DNA of 64,000 nt from Streptomyces chumphonensis (GTDB lineage: Bacteria; Actinomycetota; Actinomycetes; Streptomycetales; Streptomycetaceae), in contig NZ_JACXYU010000001.1 of assembly GCF_014779715.1 (NCBI RefSeq), positions 372,001-436,000 of the forward strand, in the 5' to 3' direction. Positions 51,483-59,138 of the stretch are shown here, piece after piece. The position numbers and the translations under genes are program-made. Position 1 is the first letter of the stretch, and every line of letters begins with the position of its first letter. Under the pieces are notes generated by a model. It did no database searches and was not told the DNA's origin. It saw only the letters and a list, made by a program, of their open reading frames with translations.

Positions 51483-52292
51483 TCAGGCCGCGTGGCCGCC
51501 CTGCTCCGTGTCGCCCGGCCCGCCCTTCCCGGCGGGCCGGTCCGCGTGGCGCGCGGCCTCCTTGGCCGCCGCCTTCGCGGCCTTCTCCTCCTCCGCCTCC
51601 CGCTTGGCGGCCTCGGCGATCTGGCGCTTGGCGGCCGTGGCGTACATGTCCACGTACTCCTGGCCGGAGAGCTTCATGATCTCGTACATGACCTCGTCGG
51701 TCAGCGAGCGCTGGATGAAGCGGTCCCCCTCCATCCCCTGGTAGCGGCTGAAGTCCAGCGGCTTTCCGATGCGGATGCCCGGCCGCATGAGCTTGGGCAC
51801 GACCTTGCCGGGCGGCTGGATCTTCTCCGTGTCGATCATGGCCACCGGGATCACCGGAGCCCCGGTGGCGAGCGCGATGCGCGCCAGCCCGCCGGGCTTG
51901 CCCCGGTACAGCCGCCCGTCGGGGGACCGGGTGCCCTCGGGGTAGATGCCGAAGAGGCCGCCGCCCTCCAGGACCTCCACACCGCTCCGGATCGCCGCCT
52001 CGGCCGCGCCGCGCGCGCCGGACCGGTCCACCGGGAGCTGACCGACGCCCTTGAAGAACGCGGCCGTCAACCGTCCCTTGATCCCGGGGGTGGTGAAGTA
52101 CTCCGCCTTGGCCACGAAGGTGACCTTGCGGTCCAGCACGGCGGGCAGGAAGAAGGAGTCCGAGAAGGACAGGTGGTTGCTGGCGAGGATCGCCGGGCCC
52201 TCGGCCGGGACATGCTCAAGGCCCTCCACCCAGGGGCGGAAGGCAAGCTTCAGCGACCCTCCGATGGAGACCTTCATCGCTCCGTACAACAA
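51483..52292 (-). CDS. 1-acyl-glycerol-3-phosphate acyltransferase (PlsC family), TTG start
   Basis: From TTG 52292 the product has 269 residues; AGGAGG lies 8 nt upstream of this TTG, whereas the first ATG (52277) would be 23 nt away. The HX4D motif is NHLSFSD (His40, Asp45) and the second acyltransferase block is GIYPEGTRSPDGRLYRGK. It should acylate lysophosphatidate in phospholipid synthesis. The C-terminal 50 residues are an Ala/Lys/Glu helix. It is divergent from the esterase gene. Confidence 0.92.
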   Translation of the reverse strand: MLYGAMKVSIGGSLKLAFRPWVEGLEHVPAEGPAILASNHLSFSDSFFLPAVLDRKVTFVAKAEYFTTPGIKGRLTAAFFKGVGQLPVDRSGARGAAEAAIRSGVEVLEGGGLFGIYPEGTRSPDGRLYRGKPGGLARIALATGAPVIPVAMIDTEKIQPPGKVVPKLMRPGIRIGKPLDFSRYQGMEGDRFIQRSLTDEVMYEIMKLSGQEYVDMYATAAKRQIAEAAKREAEEEKAAKAAAKEAARHADRPAGKGGPGDTEQGGHAA

Positions 52293-52440
52293 CCCGGGAA
52301 CCTCCTGTGTCGACGTCCAGCACCTTATCCCGCCCCGGAGCGCCGTCCGCCGGGCGTACCGGACTACCCGGTGCCGGTACGTGCGCGTAGGGTGGCAGGA
52401 CCCCTCAAGGCTCCACGTGTGCCCCGAATGGAGAACCACC

Positions 52441-53214
52441 GTGCCGTTGCTTCCCGGGTGCGAGCCGATGCGTCACGACGGCTCCGACGAGATCGGCGTC
52501 CTCATCAGCCACGGTTTCACCGGCGCCCCGCAGTCCGTACGCCCCTGGGGGCAGTACCTCGCCGACCGGGGGCTGAGCGTGAGCGTCCCGCTGCTGCCGG
52601 GGCACGGCACCCGCTGGGAGGACCTGGCCGTCACCGGCTGGCAGGACTGGTACGCGGCGCTCGACCACGAGCTGCGCCTGCTGCGGCGCCGCTGCCGCCA
52701 GGTCTTCGTCGGCGGCCTCTCCATGGGCGGTGCGCTGGCCCTGCGCCTGGCGGCCCGGCACGGCGACGCGATCAGCGGCATCGCCGTCGTCAACCCCGGC
52801 ATGACGTTCCCCCGCCTCCAGGGCCACGCCCTGCCGGTCCTGCGCCACCTCGTGCGCTCGGCGCCGGGCATCACCAGCGACATCCGCAAGGAGGGGCCCG
52901 AGGAGATCGGCTACACCCGGGTGCCGCTGCACGCCGCGCACTCCCTGCGCACCCTCTTCCGGCTGACGCGGGGCGAGCTGCCGCAGGTCACCCAGCCGCT
53001 GCTGGTGATGCACAGCCGGGTGGACCACGTCGTGCCGCCTTCGGACTCGGCGCTGATCCTGCGCTCCGTCTCGTCCACCGATGTGACGGAGACCGTGTTG
53101 GAGAACAGCTACCACGTCGCCACACTGGACCACGACGCGGAGCGCATATTCGCCGACTCCCACGCATTCATCACCCGCCTGGCAGCGAGGAAGACCGCAC
53201 GTGACGGAACGTGA
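52441..53214 (+). CDS. Alpha/beta-hydrolase, Est30-like carboxylesterase
   Basis: The 257-residue hydrolase has SHGFTGAPQSVRPWGQYLA (oxyanion loop), the nucleophile elbow GGLSMGGAL, the acid in MHSRVDHVVPP and the His in ENSYHVATLDHD. This layout is typical of Est30-type esterases and monoacylglycerol lipases. The start is GTG 52441 behind GGAGA; TAGGGT at 52388-52393 is a likely -10. No signal peptide is present. The 14-bp overlap with the next gene couples them. Confidence 0.92.
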   Translation: MPLLPGCEPMRHDGSDEIGVLISHGFTGAPQSVRPWGQYLADRGLSVSVPLLPGHGTRWEDLAVTGWQDWYAALDHELRLLRRRCRQVFVGGLSMGGALALRLAARHGDAISGIAVVNPGMTFPRLQGHALPVLRHLVRSAPGITSDIRKEGPEEIGYTRVPLHAAHSLRTLFRLTRGELPQVTQPLLVMHSRVDHVVPPSDSALILRSVSSTDVTETVLENSYHVATLDHDAERIFADSHAFITRLAARKTARDGT

Positions 53215-53863
53215 GCAGGGCCCCGGCGAGGGCCGGGAGCCGCTGGACGAGGACGCCGCCTGGGCGCAGATCGTCGCCGGTTACGGAGCCGAGCCGCCGG
53301 ATCCGCCGGGCGTCTGGGCGAGGGCCGAGGCCAAGGACGGGTCCGAGCGGTCCGCCGACACACCGGGCCCGGCCGCCGGGGAGGGCGGGGACGCCGCAGA
53401 CCCCGGGGAGGCGAGGAGCACCGGTGACGGCGGTGACTCCGGGCAGGCCGGTGCGGCGGCCCAGGACGCGCCCGACGGTACGGCCGACGACACCGCCGGC
53501 ACCGGGCGCGCCGGGGGCTCCGCCCGGGGCGACCTGCCGGAGCGCAGCATCACCGTCTACTCGGCGGGCAACGGTCCCCGGGACTGGGTGGCGCCCGAGC
53601 GCGAGGAGGACGACCACTTCGTCCCCCCGGAGCCGCCACCGCTCCCCCCGGCGGACACGACGACGAAGTTCGCCTGGCTGGCCGTGCTGGGCGGCCCCGC
53701 GCTGCTGCTGGCGGCCGTCCTGTTCGGCTGGGACATGACGTGGTGGATGTCCATGCTGGGCATCGGCGGCTTCCTCGGGGGCTTCGGCACACTCGTCATG
53801 CGCATGCGTGACGGCCGCGAGGACGACGACTGGGACGACCCGGGCCGGGGCGCGGTCGTCTGA
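53201..53863 (+). CDS. Membrane protein with long acidic disordered N-terminus
   Basis: The first 150 of 220 residues are Gly/Asp/Glu/Pro-rich and probably disordered, apart from REPLDEDAAWAQIVAGYG near the start, a short motif I believe is conserved in Streptomyces homologues. Two helices follow (about residues 158-176 and 180-199). The C-terminus is acidic (GREDDDWDDPGRG). GTG 53201 overlaps the esterase gene. The function is unknown. It converges on the EEP-nuclease gene with 2 bp between stops. Confidence 0.75.
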   Translation: MTEREQGPGEGREPLDEDAAWAQIVAGYGAEPPDPPGVWARAEAKDGSERSADTPGPAAGEGGDAADPGEARSTGDGGDSGQAGAAAQDAPDGTADDTAGTGRAGGSARGDLPERSITVYSAGNGPRDWVAPEREEDDHFVPPEPPPLPPADTTTKFAWLAVLGGPALLLAAVLFGWDMTWWMSMLGIGGFLGGFGTLVMRMRDGREDDDWDDPGRGAVV

Positions 53864-53865
53864 CG

Positions 53866-54618
53866 TCACCGCAGGCGCAGCGCCGCCAGCACCGGACGGT
53901 GGTCGGACGCGGCGCGCAGCGCCTGCGGGGTGACGCCCGGGAGGCCGACGGGGACACCGCAGCCGAGCACCTCCACGTCGGCGTCGGCGAAGACGGCGTC
54001 GATCCGCTGGTGCGGCCGGGCGGCGTCGGAGGTGTACTCCTCCCCCCACGGCCGGGCCTCCCAGCCGTCCCGCAGCCGCTCGCCGAGCCGCCGGAAGACG
54101 GCGCCGTCCGGTCGTTCGTTGAGGTCACCGGCCACGACGACGGGCCCCGGCATGGCGGCCACCCGGTCCAGCAGCGCGGTGGCCTGCCCGGCCCGCTCCC
54201 ACGCGGCGAGGCTCAGGTGGCAGCTGACCACCGACAGCCGCGCCCGCTCGCCGAAGCGCAGCACCGCCGTGGCCAGGCCGCGCCGGTGCAGCCCGGGGGT
54301 GCGGGGCAACAGCACGTCCTCGGCGCTCTCCACCGTCGCGCGCAGGGAGGAGAGGATCATCGGCCCGCACGCCGTCGCTCCCCCGGTGACGTGGACCAGG
54401 CCGGTCCCGCGGGCCAGCCGGGACGCGTGCTTGCGCCAGCGGAAGAAGCGCGGGGCCTCCTGGACGCAGACGACGTCGGGAGCGCAGGCCCGGATGACCC
54501 GGGCCAGCGCCCCCTCGTCGTCCCGCAGGGAACGGATGTTGTAGCTGAGCAGACGGACGACGGCCGAGCCGTCGGCATCGGTACGGGATGCGGGCAGGTC
54601 CGCGAGCGGCTGCGTCAT
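53866..54618 (-). CDS. Endonuclease/exonuclease/phosphatase-family protein
   Basis: The 250-residue protein shows the EEP (DNase I-like) motifs in order: LSYNIRSLRDD, VCVQEAPRFFRW, VSCHLSLA, VAGDLNERPDG, RIDAVFADADV and ASDHRPVLAALRL. It lacks a signal peptide, so a cytoplasmic Mg-dependent phosphodiesterase or phosphatase is expected; DNA, nucleotide or lipid substrates cannot be told apart. ATG 54618 follows GAGGGG. Confidence 0.9.
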   Translation of the reverse strand: MTQPLADLPASRTDADGSAVVRLLSYNIRSLRDDEGALARVIRACAPDVVCVQEAPRFFRWRKHASRLARGTGLVHVTGGATACGPMILSSLRATVESAEDVLLPRTPGLHRRGLATAVLRFGERARLSVVSCHLSLAAWERAGQATALLDRVAAMPGPVVVAGDLNERPDGAVFRRLGERLRDGWEARPWGEEYTSDAARPHQRIDAVFADADVEVLGCGVPVGLPGVTPQALRAASDHRPVLAALRLR

Positions 54619-54677
54619 GCCCCTCACCGTACGACGAGGCGTGACGGGCCGTCAGCCGCGCCCTGCCGGGCCGTGCG

Positions 54678-55619
54678 TCAGCCCTGCCGGGCCAGGTCGG
54701 CCGCGCCGACCAGGCCCGCCCTCCCGCCCAGCTGCGCCGCCAGCACCTGCGCCTGCGGCCGCCACTGGGCGCCGACCAGCCAGCGGCGGTAGGACTTGCG
54801 GATCGGATCCAGCACGAGCTCGCCCTCGTCCGAGACGCCGCCGCCGACGATGAACGCGCCGGGGTCGAAGAGGGTCGCCAGGTCGGCCAGCCCGGCACCC
54901 GCCCAGCGGGCCAGCTCCCGGAAGGAGTCGATCGCCACCGGGCAGCCCTCCCGGGCCGCCTGGCTGATGTGCTTGCCCTGGACCCCGCCGGGCGTACCGT
55001 CGCCCAGGCCGAGCAGGATTCCGGCGTTCTCGGGGGTGGCCGCGGCGCGCTGCCGGGCGTACCGGACGAGGGCGCTGCCGGAGGCGTACTGCTCCCAGCA
55101 GCCCTGGTTGCCGCAGCCGCACAGCAGGCCGTCCGGCACCATGCGGATGTGCCCGAACTCGGCGGCCACGCCGAACCGGCCGCGGTGCAGCCTGCCGCCG
55201 ATGACGATGCCGCCGCCGAGGCCGGTGCCGAGCGTGATGCACACGACGTCGTCGTGGCCCTTCCCGGCGCCGAACCGGTACTCGCCCCAGGCCGCCGCGT
55301 TGGCGTCGTTCTCGATGACGACGGGCAGGCCGACGCGCTGCTCCACCCTGTCCTTCAGCGGCTCGTGCCGCCAGGTCAGGTTGGGGGTGAAGAGCACCGT
55401 CGCCCGCTTGTCGTCGACGTAGCCGGGGGCGCCGATGCCGACGGCGTCCACCGGGTGCTCCGCGCTGGCCGTGCGCACCACGTCGGCGATGCCGTCGATC
55501 ACGCCGTCGAGCGTCTGCGGGGTCGGTACCGTGCTGGTCTCGAGAATGTTCCCGGCCTCGTCGACGACACCGGCCGCGACTTTGGTACCGCCGATGTCGA
55601 CGCCAATGGTGAGTCCCAT
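54678..55619 (-). CDS. glkA: ROK-family glucokinase
   Basis: The 313-residue enzyme phosphorylates glucose. Markers are the P-loop IGVDIGGTKVAAGVVDEAG, GIGAPGYVDD, VIENDANAAAWGEYRFGAGKG, LGTGLGGGIVIGGRLHRGR, GHIRMVPDG and the ROK zinc motif CGCGNQGCWEQYASG. The length and motifs match Streptomyces GlkA, which also takes part in glucose repression; that regulatory role is from the family, not visible here. ATG 55619 follows GAGGGAC. TAACGT near 55656-55661 is a plausible -10. Confidence 0.96.
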   Translation of the reverse strand: MGLTIGVDIGGTKVAAGVVDEAGNILETSTVPTPQTLDGVIDGIADVVRTASAEHPVDAVGIGAPGYVDDKRATVLFTPNLTWRHEPLKDRVEQRVGLPVVIENDANAAAWGEYRFGAGKGHDDVVCITLGTGLGGGIVIGGRLHRGRFGVAAEFGHIRMVPDGLLCGCGNQGCWEQYASGSALVRYARQRAAATPENAGILLGLGDGTPGGVQGKHISQAAREGCPVAIDSFRELARWAGAGLADLATLFDPGAFIVGGGVSDEGELVLDPIRKSYRRWLVGAQWRPQAQVLAAQLGGRAGLVGAADLARQG

Positions 55620-55753
55620 ATGTCCCTCAGCTTTAGGTGGAGCCCCGCTGAACCCAACGTTACCGGAGCGCCCGGGACCTGGGCGCCCACCGACCGCGGT
55701 GCGGGCACCCCGCACGGGGTGCGCGGGCGGACGGGGGCCGGAGGCGGAAGAAG

Positions 55754-56245
55754 TCAGTCCAGATCGATGTGCTCGGTGCCCGGCGGCTCGTCACGGCGGT
55801 CGTCACGGCGGTCGTCACCGGGGTCGGCCTCCGGGGCGGCGGGGGCGCGGTCCGTGCCGTCCGGGCGGCGGGACCAGCGCTGCTCCGCGTCCGTCACCGC
55901 CGAGCGGTACGCGGCCAGCAGCTCACCGCCCGCGGCCGACAGGTGCTCGAAGACCTGCGGGTTCCGCTCGACGACGGGCTCCACGGCCGCCCGGGCGCTC
56001 TCGACGAACTGCCGCGCCCACCGCTCGCCCTGGCCCACCGCGCCGAACGCCTGCCCGGCCAGCGGCGCCGCGACGTCCGCGATCCGGTCGGCGACGGACT
56101 CCGCGAGGCGGCGCAGCTCCTCCGCCGCGCTGCCCGGTCGCGGACCGTACTTCTCGCGGCGGCGGGCCTGTTCGGCCGCCAGGTCCTCGGCGCACGCACC
56201 CGCCCAGGCGTCGGCCTCGGGCTCGCGTTCGGTGGCGTCACTCAT
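55754..56245 (-). CDS. DUF5304-like small soluble protein
   Basis: From ATG 56245 (AGGAGG upstream) the product has 163 residues. The first 100 form amphipathic helices (LAAEQARRREKYG, ELRRLAESVADRIADVAAPLAGQAFG, WARQFVESARAAVEPVVERNP). The last 35 residues are charged and rich in Asp/Arg/Pro. I place it in DUF5304 from memory of Streptomyces annotations. No function is known. It follows the ArsA-like gene in the same direction by 83 bp. Confidence 0.75.
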   Translation of the reverse strand: MSDATEREPEADAWAGACAEDLAAEQARRREKYGPRPGSAAEELRRLAESVADRIADVAAPLAGQAFGAVGQGERWARQFVESARAAVEPVVERNPQVFEHLSAAGGELLAAYRSAVTDAEQRWSRRPDGTDRAPAAPEADPGDDRRDDRRDEPPGTEHIDLD

Positions 56246-56328
56246 CGCGGCCTCCTGCGGCAGGTCTCGGTCACGGGCGCACCCGGGTTCCGGGGCGCCC
56301 GGAACGTTCGGACTTCCGACAGTACCGG

Positions 56329-57507
56329 TCACCGCTCGCGCGGCCACAGTGCGGGGTCGGGGCGGAAGCGGACCGCGAGTTCCCCGTCCGCGAGGCGCGC
56401 TCCGGCCACGGCGCAGCGGGTGAGGGCTCCGTCCAGCGGAAGGGCTCGGCGGTACGGGCCGATCGTGACGATCACCTCGTCGCCGCGCCGTACCAGGTCG
56501 AGCCGCTCCCGGACGGCGCCCGGCAGCGGGAGCCGCCACACCAGCTCGCCCTCGGTGTCCCTGCGGTCCTCCACGCGCGGCACCGGACGGGGCGCGGGCG
56601 CCGGCGCGGGAGCGGGCACGCCGAGCGCGGCCAACTCCTGCGGCGTGCGCGGCGCGCGGGGGCTCCAGGGGAGCTCGCGCAGCGGCACCGGGCCCAGAAC
56701 GGTGCGCAGTTCGCCGACGGCCTCCCGCTGCCCGCCGCCCAGCGCGGCCAGGAACGGGTCGGGGGACGCGGCGGGCAGCATCCGGTTGACCGTGACGGCG
56801 TCCAGCGGGACGCCGTGGAGCGCGAGCCCGGCCCGCGCCTCGGCGACGACGGCGGGCATCCCGGCCTCGGCGCCCACCACCAGCTGGACCGACGTGCCGG
56901 GAGCCGCCAGCACCTCCCGGGTTCCGGCCAGCGCGTCCTGCCAGCGGGCGGCGGTCTCGTAGAGCCGGTCGGCGGGCGCGGGGACGCCCGCGAGCTGGGC
57001 GAGCACCGGACGCAGGGCCCGGGCCGCCTGCCGCTGCGGCGGCAGCAGGCGGTGCAGATAGCGGGCGAGCTGCTCGGGCAGGGCCAGCTGCGCGAGGGCC
57101 TCCCCGACGGGCGGCAGGTCGGCGACGAGGACGTCCCCGTCGCCACCGGCGCCCTCCGCGCTCGGGGTCCCGACCGCGTCGTGCAGGGCCCGGAGGGTGT
57201 GCAGGAGGGTGAAGGCCGCGGCGCCGGGCGGTTCGGTCAGTTCGTCCTCCTCCAGCGCCGTCGCACCCAGGAAGTCCAGTGCGGCCCTGCCCCGGCTCTG
57301 GAGGTCCAGCGCCGCCGAGCGGAACGTCCGCGCCACGTCGAGCCGCACGTGGCGCAGTCCGTCGACGGCGTGCAGCGCCTCGGGGAGCGGCTCGGGGCCG
57401 ACCAGCACCGCGCGACGGCCCTCGCGTGCGGCGGCGAGCGCCGTGGCCGCCGCCACCGTGCTCCGCCCGGCCCCGCCGGTGCCGGTGACGAGGACCGTGC
57501 GTCGCAC
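56329..57507 (-). CDS. ArsA-like ATPase with degenerate P-loop
   Basis: The 392-residue protein aligns with ArsA/GET3-type ATPases. Its deviant Walker A, normally GKGGVGKS/T, reads GTGGAGRS (residues 9-16), so both conserved lysines (positions 10 and 15) are Thr and Arg. The C-terminal domain (LPLPGAVRERLDLVRRGDEVIVTIGPYRRALPLDGAL) is the ArsA HSP20-like part. It follows the SRPBCC gene with 1 bp between. The same neighbours, Rv2184c and Rv2185c, occur in mycobacteria. Arsenic transport is unlikely. ATP hydrolysis may be lost. Confidence 0.85.
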   Translation of the reverse strand: MRRTVLVTGTGGAGRSTVAAATALAAAREGRRAVLVGPEPLPEALHAVDGLRHVRLDVARTFRSAALDLQSRGRAALDFLGATALEEDELTEPPGAAAFTLLHTLRALHDAVGTPSAEGAGGDGDVLVADLPPVGEALAQLALPEQLARYLHRLLPPQRQAARALRPVLAQLAGVPAPADRLYETAARWQDALAGTREVLAAPGTSVQLVVGAEAGMPAVVAEARAGLALHGVPLDAVTVNRMLPAASPDPFLAALGGGQREAVGELRTVLGPVPLRELPWSPRAPRTPQELAALGVPAPAPAPAPRPVPRVEDRRDTEGELVWRLPLPGAVRERLDLVRRGDEVIVTIGPYRRALPLDGALTRCAVAGARLADGELAVRFRPDPALWPRER

Positions 57508-57508
57508 G

Positions 57509-57967
57509 TCAGCCCTGGTCGGCCCGGCCGGCGCCGGACTCGACGCGCTGCTTCAGGCCCTCCAGGGCTCGGTCGATGATGACCTTCTCGGCCTTGCGCT
57601 TGATCATGCCGAGCATGGGGATCTTGACGTCCACGGTCAGCTGGTAGGTGACCTCGGTGCGGTCGGGGCCGGCCGACGCCAGCCGGTAGGAGCCGTCGAG
57701 CGCGCGCAGCATCTGCGAGGTGACCAGCGACCAGCTGACCTCGTGCGCGGAGTGCCAGGTGTAGGCGAGGGTGTGCTCGTCGCGGATGGCGCCGGCGTCC
57801 AGCAGCAGCCGCACCCGCTCGGCGCGGCCTTCGGCGTCGGCGGAGAGCACCTCGGCCTCCTTGACCTCCCCCGTCCATTCCGGGTAGCGGGCGAAGTCGG
57901 CGATCACGCCCATCACTTCGGCCGGTGCCGCGTCGACGGTGATGCTCGACCTGGTGTGTTCCGCCAT
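57509..57967 (-). CDS. SRPBCC (START-like) family protein
   Basis: The 152-residue protein has the helix-grip pattern of polyketide-cyclase/START proteins: SSITVDAAPAEVMGVIADFARYPEWTGEVKEAEVL, then YTWHSAHEVSWSLVTSQML and YQLTVDVKIPMLGMIKRKAEKVIIDRALEGLKQRVES. It likely binds a small hydrophobic ligand. ATG 57967 follows GGAGGACC. It heads a short operon with the ArsA-like gene. The mycobacterial counterpart by gene order is Rv2185c (TB16.3). Confidence 0.88.
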   Translation of the reverse strand: MAEHTRSSITVDAAPAEVMGVIADFARYPEWTGEVKEAEVLSADAEGRAERVRLLLDAGAIRDEHTLAYTWHSAHEVSWSLVTSQMLRALDGSYRLASAGPDRTEVTYQLTVDVKIPMLGMIKRKAEKVIIDRALEGLKQRVESGAGRADQG

Positions 57968-58047
57968 CGCTGTGGTCCTCCGCGTGACCCGTTCGAACTG
58001 CTGGAGCCGGTGCCGGTGCAGGCTATCGCGCGCCGGGGACGGGCACG

Positions 58048-58818
58048 TCACCACTCCAGGACGAAGGGCTCGCCGGTGGCGTTGAAGTGGCCGACGTTGA
58101 CGCACTCGGTGGCGCCGATCCGCATGCGTCGGGCCAGTGGCTGGTGGACGTGGCCGAAGAGGGCGTAGCGGGGCCGCAGCGTGTGGATGGCCTCCAGGAG
58201 GGCGCGGCTGCCGTGCTCGAAGCGGCGGGCGACCGTGTCGTAGCACAGCTCGGGGACGTCGGGCGGGATGTGCGAGCACAGCACGTCCACCGGGCCGAGG
58301 GCGGCGACCTTGGCGGCGAACGTCTCGGGGTCCAGCTCGTAGGGGGTCCGCATCGGGGTGCGCAGCCCGCCGCCGACGAAGCCCACGGTGAGGCCGCCGA
58401 TCTCCACGGTCTCACCGTCCACGACGGTGGTGCCCTCCCCGGCGTACTCCGGCCACAGCCGGGGGACGTCCACGTTCCCGTAGGTCGCGAACGTGGGGGT
58501 GGGCAGGGCGGCGAAGAGTTCGGCGTACTGACGGCGCACGGCGGCCTCGATCGCGGCCGCCCGGTCCGTGTCGCCCCACAGCTCCCGGGCGTAGGCGCGG
58601 GCCTCGACGTAGCGGCGCTCGGTGCGCAGCGCCACGTAGCGGCCCGCGGCCTCGGCGCCGAACAGCTCCGGGAAGATCCCCCGGCTGTGGTCGGCGTAGT
58701 CGAGGAAGAGGACGAGGTCGCCGAGGCAGAGCGTGACGTCCGCCCCGTCGCCCGCCCGGGCGAGGGCCTCGGCGTTGCCGTGCACGTCGCTGACCACGTG
58801 AACCCGCGTACGTCGCAT
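58048..58818 (-). CDS. Calcineurin-like metallophosphoesterase
   Basis: The 256-residue protein has the metal-binding blocks VVSDVHGNAEAL, LCLGDLVLFLDY, ATYGNVDVP, LCSHIPPDVPE and LFGHVHQPLARR. This is a complete dimetal site. No signal peptide or membrane anchor is present. The substrate is unknown; cyclic nucleotides and Ap4A are possible but not indicated. It runs away from the acyl-CoA ligase gene. Confidence 0.92.
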   Translation of the reverse strand: MRRTRVHVVSDVHGNAEALARAGDGADVTLCLGDLVLFLDYADHSRGIFPELFGAEAAGRYVALRTERRYVEARAYARELWGDTDRAAAIEAAVRRQYAELFAALPTPTFATYGNVDVPRLWPEYAGEGTTVVDGETVEIGGLTVGFVGGGLRTPMRTPYELDPETFAAKVAALGPVDVLCSHIPPDVPELCYDTVARRFEHGSRALLEAIHTLRPRYALFGHVHQPLARRMRIGATECVNVGHFNATGEPFVLEW

Positions 58819-59138
58819 GGCCCAACCTTACGGAAGCCGCCTCGCTATGCCCCGGCCCGTGCGGGGCGGGGCCCGGGCCGGCGCGCGAGGCCCGCTGTGC
58901 CGGGTGGGCCGGGTGTAGGGGGGTTACTACCGGTTTAGCGGCTTCGTGGACTAGGGTCGGTGGGCGGTCAGCCGCTCCGAGCCCGCCCGGCTCGGCCGGT
59001 GTGACACAGGGAACATCTGCCACCCAGCCCTGTACCGGTACCCGTACCGATGGGTAACGTCCGGGCCGTCCCGCACGCGAGACTCCTCCCGGTCTCGCCG
59101 CAACGGCAACACCCCGGCGCCGACGAGGAGCAGCAGTC
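58819..59138 (+). promoter_or_regulatory. 320-bp region before the acyl-CoA ligase gene
   Basis: TAGGGT (58952-58957) is a good -10, implying a leader of about 175 nt. Within the leader GTACCGGTAC (59032-59041) and CGGTAC-CC-GTACCG (59036-59049) are overlapping perfect palindromes, possibly a fatty-acid-responsive operator. No other feature is recognised. Confidence 0.45.

Noticed and set aside
52275..52277. ATG 52277 as the start of the PlsC-family gene
   Set aside because: The Shine-Dalgarno is 23 nt away; TTG 52292 has ideal 8-nt spacing.
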